Shown here in pieces: positions 1 through 4,774 of a stretch of DNA of 6,154 bases (position 1 is the stretch's first letter; every line of letters starts with the position of its first letter). The notes under the pieces are model-generated. The model did not search any database. It saw only the letters and a list, made by a program, of their open reading frames with translations, and had not been told where the DNA came from. Made by a program: the position numbers and the translations under genes. Source of the stretch: Microgenomates group bacterium (GTDB lineage Bacteria; Patescibacteriota; Microgenomatia; UBA1406; GWC2-37-13); NCBI GenBank assembly GCA_028276105.1, contig JAPYWZ010000041.1, forward strand, positions 1 to 6,154. Reading direction: 5' to 3'.

Positions 1-1112
1 AAATAGTTTTCTTTGGTTATGATTTTGGTTATTGCTTTTGGATAGGCTTTTTTAAAATCTAAAAGATGAGTTTTTTTTGGTTTGGTAAATTTAAACTCAA
101 AAGCAAAAAGTTTTCCTTCTCTTTCCTCAATCCAATCAACTTCTTTTTTCTCCCAGGTGCGCCAAAAATAATTATTAGCATAGATTCTTTTGTAAGCCTG
201 TTTTTTTAGTCGTTCCATTACCAAAAAATTTTCCCACAAAGCGCCAACATCATTTCTTTTATCTAAAGAGTTAAAGTTTAAAATTAAAGCATTCCGGACT
301 CCGTTATCAAAGAAGTAGTATTTACTTTTTTTATTAACTTCGCCTCTTAAATTTCTTGAAAAACCACGGAGATTATAAAGAATAAATGATTTCTCAAAAA
401 GGTCAAGATAGCGAGCAACAGTTTTAACATCGATATTTAAAGTATTGGCAAGTTCATTATAAGAAACTTCGCTGCCTACTTGAAAAGCCAAAAGCCTTAA
501 AAGATCAACTAAAATTTTAGCTCCTTTTACTTTTTCTAATTCTAAAATATCTTTTAAAAGATAAGAATTGACTAGTTCATTTAAAACTTCTATTTTTTTT
601 TCTTTAGCGGTGCTTGTGATAACTTCTGGATAACTACCAAAAATTAAAAAATCAGACAGTTTCTCTTTTAATTCATAAGGGTTATTGATTTTTATAAGTT
701 CAAGCTGCGATAAAGGATAAAGAGTAAGTGTAATTTTTCTTCCAGTTAATGGTTCACCAATCTGGCCTGATAAATCAAAACTTGATGAACCGGTAACAAT
801 TAATTTTAAATCAGGAATATTATCAACTATTAGTTTTAGATTAATGCCGATGTTTGGTATTTTTTGCGCCTCATCAATCACTAAAAGTTGGTAGCCGGAA
901 CAGAATTCAGAGAGTTGTTTTAATCTTTGAGAAGAAAGAATTTCTTGGATAGATAAATCATCACCAGTGACCAATTTATATCTTAATTTTTGTTTTTTAA
1001 GGAATTTTTTTAAAAGAGTGGTTTTACCAACCTGTCTTGGACCATAGATAACTAAAACCTTTTTTGGCAAAAGAAATTGATTTAAATTTTCAAAATAACG
1101 TGGTAAAAGCAT
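1..1112 (-). CDS. AAA_14/DUF4143-family ATP-binding protein, 3' end beyond window
   Basis: I translated this by hand from the ATG at 1112-1110; about 370 residues are open to the left edge with no stop. The N-terminus carries a Walker A motif (GPRQVGKTT, residues 23-31), a Walker B motif (LLVIDEAQ, 75-82) and a sensor-1-like VTGSSS (105-110). GEPLTGRK (118-125) and FGSYPEV (157-163) follow, as is usual for AAA_14 ATPases. The C-terminal half resembles DUF4143: YYFFDNGVRNAL, then GALWENFL, then E324-V-D326 with E339-F-K341, a spacing reminiscent of the PD-(D/E)XK nuclease fold. Family members usually have roughly 380-400 residues, so little is missing. The family is common in archaea and CPR bacteria; its cellular role is poorly defined and I assign none. 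The promoter lies immediately upstream and there is no Shine-Dalgarno. Confidence 0.9.
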   Translation of the reverse strand, partial: MLLPRYFENLNQFLLPKKVLVIYGPRQVGKTTLLKKFLKKQKLRYKLVTGDDLSIQEILSSQRLKQLSEFCSGYQLLVIDEAQKIPNIGINLKLIVDNIPDLKLIVTGSSSFDLSGQIGEPLTGRKITLTLYPLSQLELIKINNPYELKEKLSDFLIFGSYPEVITSTAKEKKIEVLNELVNSYLLKDILELEKVKGAKILVDLLRLLAFQVGSEVSYNELANTLNIDVKTVARYLDLFEKSFILYNLRGFSRNLRGEVNKKSKYYFFDNGVRNALILNFNSLDKRNDVGALWENFLVMERLKKQAYKRIYANNYFWRTWEKKEVDWIEEREGKLFAFEFKFTKPKKTHLLDFKKAYPKAITKIITKENY

Positions 1113-1119
1113 ATTTTTT

Positions 1120-1148
1120 ATAATATCATAAATCCACAAAATTGTCAA
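1120..1148 (-). promoter_or_regulatory. Promoter of the DUF4143 ATPase, apparently leaderless
   Basis: On the minus strand a perfect -35 TTGACA (1148-1143) is separated by 17 bp from a -10 TATTAT (1125-1120). Only 7 bp separate the -10 from the ATG at 1112, so transcription should begin at or within a base or two of the start codon. That leaves no room for a ribosome binding site, which implies a leaderless mRNA (inference). Confidence 0.75.
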
Positions 1149-1176
1149 ATTTTATGGAATTTAAATCCACAAAATT
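1130..1176. promoter_or_regulatory. Candidate operator: two direct copies of AAATCCACAAAATT
   Basis: The 14-mer AAATCCACAAAATT occurs at 1130-1143 and again at 1163-1176, with starts 33 bp apart (about three helical turns). The first copy fills the -35/-10 spacer of the ATPase promoter; the second lies just upstream of the -35. This suits a repressor or autoregulatory site. The second copy, however, also falls in the stretch homologous to 3451-3470, so it may derive from that duplication. Confidence 0.4.
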
Positions 1177-1343
1177 TTTTATTCTTTCCAAACTACCCAC
1201 AAAACGGCAAAAATAACTTGAGGGTTGAAAAAGATTAAGATTTTTTTCCATAAAGGAAAAGGAGAAAGAATAAAAAGATTTTTAAAACGGTTAATGCCGG
1301 GGTGGAGGCGGGATTCGTCGTTGAAGATGTTGATTGTGTTTAA
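1157..1343 (-). pseudogene. Displaced 3'-end fragment of an S26/NTP_transf_5-type gene
   Basis: Read on the minus strand, this fragment begins near 1343 and ends at a TAA at 1181-1179. Its last 51 residues (starting INIFNDESRL and ending LWVVWKE) align without gaps to residues 359-409 of the intact minus-strand gene at 3457-4707; I count 39 identities. The DNA match continues leftward past the stop to about 1157. Relative to the intact gene, a one-base loss in an A-run creates the early TAA. Upstream (rightward) the frame stays open to about 1467 but only through the tandem array, with no ATG, GTG or TTG start. It is therefore a non-expressed remnant, either of a former paralogue or of a gene end displaced by an insertion. 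Confidence 0.8.
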
Positions 1344-1416
1344 ATGTTGTGTAAAAAATGATGTAAATGTTGTATAAAAGTTGTATAAAAATTTTGTAAA
1401 AAGGAGTGTAAAAGTT
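1336..1416. repeat. Degenerate ~11-bp tandem array 1 (GTGTAAAAGTT-like)
   Basis: Seven head-to-tail units start at about 1336, 1349, 1362, 1372, 1383, 1396 and 1406. They are 10-13 bp long and close to GTGTAAAAGTT or GTATAAAAGTT. The array directly abuts the broken end of the pseudogene fragment. Array 2 at 3356-3453 is built from the same unit. Confidence 0.75.
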
Positions 1417-1440
1417 AAAAAATATAATACGAATGATGCG

Positions 1441-1530
1441 AATGAGAAATAGAGATAAATAGAGATTTATAGAGATAAATGGAGATAAGTAGAGATAAAT
1501 TAAGATAGATGGAGATTTATCGGGATTTAA
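1441..1530. repeat. 10-bp tandem array (AGAGATAAAT-like), C-depleted
   Basis: Nine consecutive 10-bp units, in perfect register, centre on AGAGATAAAT, with variants AGAGATTTAT, GGAGATAAGT and GGAGATTTAT. There is no C on the + strand from 1441 to 1520. The period does not keep a reading frame, so the array is noncoding. It ends 12 bp before the -35 of the AbiE promoter, and its 10-bp period places every unit on nearly the same helix face. Confidence 0.8.
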
Positions 1531-1542
1531 AAAATATTTAAG

Positions 1543-1572
1543 TTGACAAAGGAGAAGTTTTTATTATATAAT
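1543..1572 (+). promoter_or_regulatory. Promoter of the AbiE-type toxin-antitoxin operon
   Basis: A perfect -35 TTGACA (1543-1548) and a perfect -10 TATAAT (1567-1572) are separated by 18 bp. Transcription should start at about 1579, leaving a leader of about 28 nt before the ATG at 1608, unlike the other promoters in this window. Confidence 0.8.
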
Positions 1573-1578
1573 TCTTAA

Positions 1579-1598
1579 AGTGATAAAATTTTATCACT
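1579..1598. promoter_or_regulatory. Perfect 20-bp palindromic operator at the AbiE start site
   Basis: AGTGATAAAATTTTATCACT is a perfect inverted repeat covering the expected transcription start, between the -10 and the antitoxin ATG. AbiEi antitoxins are known to repress their own promoter by binding inverted repeats, so this is the natural candidate site. Direct binding is inferred. Confidence 0.7.
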
Positions 1599-1607
1599 AA
1601 AAGAATT

Positions 1608-2213
1608 ATGGATTTTCAATCGTTACGCTTAAAAGCCGCTGATAGTTTGGTTTTTCGGTATCAAGATGTTTTAAAATGGTTTCCGAAAGATAATGAAGGA
1701 ACAATAAAACAAAATTTAAAATTTTGGACAAAAAAAGGTTGGCTTGAGCGGATTATAAAAGGAGTGTATAAATTTAAAGAAAAAGAGATTAAAGAAGAAT
1801 TTTTTTTATCTTCTTTTTTTGATCAAAACTCATACATTAGTCTTGAGTCGGCTCTTTCTTTTTATGGCATGATTCCTGAGTATCCCTATGCGATAACCGC
1901 GGTCACAACTAATAAAACGAAAAAATTAAAAACCAAATACGGGGTTTTTTTATATCGAAAAATTAAAACTGATTTATTTTTTGGCTTTAAAACTCTTTCT
2001 TATGATAATTTTTCTTATCGTATCGCTACTTTGGAGAAGGCCCTTTTTGACTTTATTTATTTTAGCCAAAGGCAAATAAAAGATAGTTCTTATTTTGAGG
2101 AGATGCGTCTTAACTTTCCAAAAGATTTTTTATGGAAAAAATTTTTATCGTGGTTGTCATTAATCAAAAATAAAAATTTAATTTTTTATCTTAAAGATTA
2201 TGCTTATCAATAA
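1608..2213 (+). CDS. AbiEi-type antitoxin/transcriptional regulator (type IV TA)
   Basis: This 201-residue protein has a winged-helix-like N-terminus (about residues 1-56; TIKQNLKFWTKKGWLERI, then KGVYKF). Family signatures follow: YISLESALSFYGMIPE (76-91), AITAVTTNKTKK (95-106) and ATLEKALFDFIYF (140-152). Both the fold order and the neighbour fit AbiEi-like antitoxins, which neutralise an AbiEii nucleotidyltransferase without forming a stable complex and repress their own operon. It is short for the family. The ATG at 1608 follows the promoter and palindrome, with only a weak AAAAGAA ribosome-binding tract. Its last 14 bp overlap the toxin gene, suggesting coupled translation. A standalone regulator is less likely given the partner. 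Confidence 0.88.
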   Translation: MDFQSLRLKAADSLVFRYQDVLKWFPKDNEGTIKQNLKFWTKKGWLERIIKGVYKFKEKEIKEEFFLSSFFDQNSYISLESALSFYGMIPEYPYAITAVTTNKTKKLKTKYGVFLYRKIKTDLFFGFKTLSYDNFSYRIATLEKALFDFIYFSQRQIKDSSYFEEMRLNFPKDFLWKKFLSWLSLIKNKNLIFYLKDYAYQ

Positions 2214-2982
2214 AAATCTTTGGCAGGAGATTTTAGAAGAAGGAGAGCGTTTGGGAATCCCAAAAACAAAAAAAAGAGGAATTATTCGTGAGTATCTTCA
2301 GACGCAAATTCTTTATCATCTTTATAATTTAAAAGATAGCCGTTATCTTATTTTTACTGGTGGCACCGCTTTAAGATTTTTGTATGGTAATGGTAGACTT
2401 TCTGAGGATTTAGATTTCGATCTTTTAAAAAAAGATCTACCTTTAAAAAAGATTTTAAAAGCAGTGATTAAAAAACAAAAAGGAGAAGAAGAAATTGAGC
2501 TAAAATTAAAGGAAAACAAAAATGGCGCTTCAGCATATTTTAAATATAAGAAAATACTTTTTTATTTGGGTATTTCTTTATTAGAAGAAGAGAAATTAAC
2601 AATAAAATTTGACTTTAGTTATCCAGAAGACAAAATAGAACCGATTCAAAAGACGTTTGCTAAGTTCGGGTATTTTCAAAATGTTTTAACTTATGATGAA
2701 AGTAGTCTTTTAAGTTTTAAAATCAGGGCTTTATTGACAAGGAAGACGGAAAGAGGAAGGGATCTTTATGATATTGCCAAACTTTTTTCCAAAAATATTA
2801 CTCCTAATTTTTCAATAAAATTTTTAAAAGAGAAAAAAATAAAAACAAAAGAAAAGGCTTTGATGTTTATAAAAGCATGGTGTAAGGAACATAGAAAAAT
2901 ATTACCTCATTTAAAAAAACAGCTGCAGCCATTTTTGGTTAATGAAGAGGAAGTAAATTATTTAGATTTATTTATTGATTAA
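2200..2982 (+). CDS. AbiEii-type nucleotidyltransferase toxin (type IV TA)
   Basis: This 260-residue protein carries the AbiEii/PF08843 motifs. FTGGTALRF (52-60) and RLSEDLDFD (66-74) supply the GG-T and D-x-D metal/NTP site; D138 in IKFDFS is the likely third acidic residue. KIRALLTR (174-181) with RGRDLYDIAKL (185-195) forms the conserved Lys/Arg-Asp block. All catalytic motifs appear intact, so the toxin is predicted to be active. Related MenT toxins add nucleotides to tRNA acceptor ends; the substrate here is unknown. The gene starts inside the antitoxin gene (14-bp overlap) with only a weak AAAG upstream, so expression probably depends on the antitoxin message. Abortive phage defence is a known role for AbiE but is not shown here. 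Confidence 0.92.
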   Translation: MLINKNLWQEILEEGERLGIPKTKKRGIIREYLQTQILYHLYNLKDSRYLIFTGGTALRFLYGNGRLSEDLDFDLLKKDLPLKKILKAVIKKQKGEEEIELKLKENKNGASAYFKYKKILFYLGISLLEEEKLTIKFDFSYPEDKIEPIQKTFAKFGYFQNVLTYDESSLLSFKIRALLTRKTERGRDLYDIAKLFSKNITPNFSIKFLKEKKIKTKEKALMFIKAWCKEHRKILPHLKKQLQPFLVNEEEVNYLDLFID

Positions 2983-3006
2983 TTTATACATAACAATCAT
3001 ATTTTT

Positions 3007-3020
3007 AAAATTTAAATTTT
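3007..3020 (+). terminator. Weak AT-only hairpin and T-run after the toxin gene
   Basis: AAAATTTAAATTTT is a perfect 14-bp palindrome, 24 bp after the toxin stop, followed by further T residues. A GC-free stem is a poor intrinsic terminator, so this is tentative. The rest of 2983-3110 is AT-rich and shows no gene. Confidence 0.25.
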
Positions 3021-3110
3021 TTTAAATTACGTTTTAACTGCCATATTCACTTTTTTATTCTTTTATATCACCTCAAACTTCTAATTTTGTCGCCTATCGT
3101 CTATAGAAAA

Positions 3111-3127
3111 ACAAAAAGTGTTTTTGT
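3111..3127. promoter_or_regulatory. Inverted repeat abutting the XRE start codon
   Basis: ACAAAAA and TTTTTGT flank a GTG spacer, and the right arm ends one base before the ATG at 3128. This could be an autoregulatory operator or a hairpin masking the start. A TATAGA at 3102-3107 could be the -10, but I find no convincing -35. Confidence 0.4.
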
Positions 3128-3361
3128 ATGGTATCTATTAAAATGAGGGGTAATTTTGTTTACCAACGCTTGGGAGAAAAACTTGCTAAACTAAGAAAAG
3201 AAAAATCCCTCTCCCAAGATGATCTTTCCTCACTTTGCGATGTTGATAGAACTTACATTGCCAGAATTGAAAATGGTAAAGCCAACCCTTCGTTTAAAGT
3301 CTTAATGAAAATTGCAAGAGGATTAAGAATAAGGGTTTCTAAACTTTTGGAGGGGGTGTAA
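3128..3361 (+). CDS. Small XRE-family helix-turn-helix regulator
   Basis: This 77-residue protein is nearly all a HTH_3 domain (about residues 13-75). It has GEKLAKLRKEKSLSQDDL followed by the recognition helix region DRTYIARIENGKANPS (40-55) and a closing LKIARGLRI-type helix. It resembles stand-alone XRE regulators and restriction-modification controller proteins; no methylase or nuclease gene is nearby. A second in-frame ATG at 3143 would give a 72-residue protein; neither start has a clear ribosome binding site. It lies 145 bp after the toxin gene, so it may be separately transcribed. Its last codons (GGGGGTGTAA) form the first unit of the adjoining 11-bp array, so the gene end seems to have merged with repeat DNA. 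Target genes are unknown; the AbiE operon or its own promoter are candidates. Confidence 0.85.
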   Translation: MVSIKMRGNFVYQRLGEKLAKLRKEKSLSQDDLSSLCDVDRTYIARIENGKANPSFKVLMKIARGLRIRVSKLLEGV

Positions 3362-3453
3362 AAAGAGGGTAAACATTGTGTAAAAGGTAGTGTAAACGTT
3401 GGGTAAATATTGTCTAAATAGTGTAAAAGTAGTATAAATGTTTAGTAAATTTT
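3356..3453. repeat. Degenerate ~11-bp tandem array 2 (GTGTAAACGTT-like)
   Basis: Nine units, 9-12 bp long, start at 3356, 3368, 3378, 3390, 3401, 3412, 3421, 3432 and 3443. Examples are GTGTAAACGTT, GGGTAAATATT, GTGTAAAAGTA and GTATAAATGTT. The array fills the gap between the convergent XRE gene and the 416-residue fusion gene, and includes the XRE stop codon. No terminator-like GC hairpin is visible in it. Confidence 0.78.
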
Positions 3454-3456
3454 AAT

Positions 3457-4707
3457 TTAAATCCAAAAATAATTTTTTATTTTTTTCCAAACTACCCACA
3501 AAACGGCAAAGATAACCTGTGGATTGAAAATAATTAAAATCTTTTTCCAAAAAGGAGAAGGGGAGAAAATAAAAAGATATAAAAAACGTTTGATGCCGGC
3601 GCGGATGCGTGGTTCGTCGTTGAAAATATTTATCTTTGTTAATTTATTAATTAGTTTGCGGGTTAACGGGTTAACGGGTTGAATAGACCTAATAAATAAA
3701 AGAGGAACTGAGGTTTTGTAATATTTTTTAAGAAGAAAAAAAACAGGAAAAACAAAGTTATTTAATTGATATTTTTTAATAATTAAGGCAACCTCTTGCC
3801 AACTTTTTATTGAAATTTTACTTTTTTTAATTACTTTATCCAAAAAATCATAGCGAAAAGCACCACTAAAGTTGTGATGGAAAAGATGAAGAGAAAGATA
3901 AAGTATTAAGTAGTAAGTATTAAGTATTAAGAATTTTTCGTTATTAATCTTTATTTTTCTTTTGGTTTTTAAAAATTCTTCAGTTAGGTTATCAATTAAT
4001 TTTTGAGGATATAAGACTTCAAGTTTGCCTAATTGGGTCATCATAAAAACCACTTCCAAATGTAAATCAAAAACAACGACAAAACCATTAATTGTTTTAA
4101 AGTAAGCATTTTCTACCTTTTTATCTTGAAGTTTCTTTTGAAAAGAAGATAAAGAGGTGTCGGCCTTTTGATAGCCAAAAGAAAACAAAATCTTTTCTGC
4201 CTTTTGAAAATCTTTTTTGTCAATCAACACATCACAATCAGCGTAAAGACGCTGCGGATTAGTGCCTTCAAAATAAAGATGAAGGGGTAAGCCTTTTAAA
4301 AAAACATAATTGATATTCTCTTTATCAAACTCTTTTTTGATTTTAATAATTTCTGAAAAATAATAAGTTGATTGGATAAGATACAGGGTTTCTGGTTTAA
4401 AAATCTTCCCATTGCGTTTGATTTGATAAACTTTACCCAAAATTTGTTTGGGATAGATTTTACCGTCAGAATTTAGATTGCTATCACCTTTAGTAATTAA
4501 ATATTTTTTTGTTTTATAAATTACCCGATGAGTAATTAGTTGATTTTTCTTTTTAAAAATAATTAAATCATTGACTTTAATTTTCAAAAAAGGGGTTTTT
4601 TTAAAGTAAACTACGTCATTGGGTCTTAAAATTGGAAGCATGCTTTGGCCGGTTGATTTTAAAGGAAGAGTTTTAAGATGAAGAAGTTTTTTAAAAATTT
4701 TGTTCAT
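3457..4707 (-). CDS. Signal peptidase-like (S26) domain fused to NTP_transf_5 nucleotidyltransferase
   Basis: This 416-residue protein has two parts. Residues 1-95 match the S24/S26 signal peptidase core: STGQSMLPILRPND (18-31, candidate nucleophile S22), NDLIIFKK, THRVI (H60) and TKGDSNLNSD (72-81). A Ser-His pair rather than Ser-Lys resembles the SipW/archaeal type. Residues ~110-300 match NTP_transf_5: FLKGLPL (136-142), RLYADCDVLID (153-163), FDLHLEV (213-219) and LHLFHHNFSGAFRYDFLD (273-290). A hydrophobic stretch near 388-407 may associate with membrane. NTP_transf_5 proteins occur in lasso-peptide and other RiPP clusters, but no precursor, PqqD or cyclase gene is visible here, so the role is open. 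The ATG has GAGG only 2 bp upstream. Confidence 0.85.
   Translation of the reverse strand: MNKIFKKLLHLKTLPLKSTGQSMLPILRPNDVVYFKKTPFLKIKVNDLIIFKKKNQLITHRVIYKTKKYLITKGDSNLNSDGKIYPKQILGKVYQIKRNGKIFKPETLYLIQSTYYFSEIIKIKKEFDKENINYVFLKGLPLHLYFEGTNPQRLYADCDVLIDKKDFQKAEKILFSFGYQKADTSLSSFQKKLQDKKVENAYFKTINGFVVVFDLHLEVVFMMTQLGKLEVLYPQKLIDNLTEEFLKTKRKIKINNEKFLILNTYYLILYLSLHLFHHNFSGAFRYDFLDKVIKKSKISIKSWQEVALIIKKYQLNNFVFPVFFLLKKYYKTSVPLLFIRSIQPVNPLTRKLINKLTKINIFNDEPRIRAGIKRFLYLFIFSPSPFWKKILIIFNPQVIFAVLWVVWKKIKNYFWI
3659..3680. repeat. 8-bp tandem repeat (GGTTAACG) inside the fusion gene
   Basis: GGTTAACG occurs twice in tandem (3661-3668, 3669-3676) plus a GGTT partial copy. On the coding strand it encodes part of QPVNPLTR (residues 343-350). 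Gain or loss of one unit would shift the frame about 70 codons before the end. Confidence 0.65.
3901..3935. repeat. 7-bp tandem repeat (AAGTATT) inside the fusion gene
   Basis: Five consecutive heptamers read AAGTATT, AAGTAGT, AAGTATT, AAGTATT and AAGAATT. On the coding strand they encode the hydrophobic LILNTYYLIL segment (residues 260-269) of the nucleotidyltransferase part. Because 7 is not a multiple of 3, a unit change would break the frame. Confidence 0.65.
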
Positions 4708-4714
4708 ATCCTCT

Positions 4715-4723
4715 ATTTTATCA
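4715..4723 (-). promoter_or_regulatory. Extended -10 promoter for the S26/NTP_transf_5 gene
   Basis: On the minus strand TGATAAAAT has the extended -10 form TG-n-TAAAAT, which can compensate for the absence of a recognisable -35. Only 7 bp separate it from the ATG at 4707, again pointing to a leaderless or nearly leaderless message. Confidence 0.5.
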
Positions 4724-4739
4724 TTGACATTTTATTTTC

Positions 4740-4768
4740 TTGTTATTTTTTTAAAAAAGAGATATCAT
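4740..4768 (+). promoter_or_regulatory. Promoter of the aldolase-DUF192 operon, apparently leaderless
   Basis: TTGTTA (4740-4745) and TATCAT (4763-4768) are separated by exactly 17 bp. Six bases (all T) then precede the ATG at 4775, so the transcript would start at the start codon. This supports 4775 rather than 4700 as the gene start. Confidence 0.5.
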
Positions 4769-4774
4769 TTTTTT

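Noticed and set aside
1179..1467. A ~96-codon minus-strand open frame as a real gene
   Set aside because: It has no ATG, GTG or TTG start, its first half is translated tandem repeat, and its end is a frameshifted copy of another gene's C-terminus.
1336..1530. CRISPR array
   Set aside because: Units are 10-13 bp, contiguous and degenerate, with no unique spacers and no cas genes.
1157..3641. Classical insertion sequence or transposon
   Set aside because: There is no transposase or integrase gene and no terminal inverted repeats; the flanking repeats are direct copies of a gene 3' end.
4724..4729. Perfect TTGACA as -35 of the aldolase promoter
   Set aside because: No -10-like hexamer lies 16-18 bp downstream (the sequence there is a T-run). 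TTGTTA-17-TATCAT fits better.
4700..4774. ATG at 4700 as the start of the aldolase gene
   Set aside because: It would overlap the divergent gene's start, bury both promoters and add 25 hydrophobic residues unlike the family; 4775 fits the promoter and the alignment.
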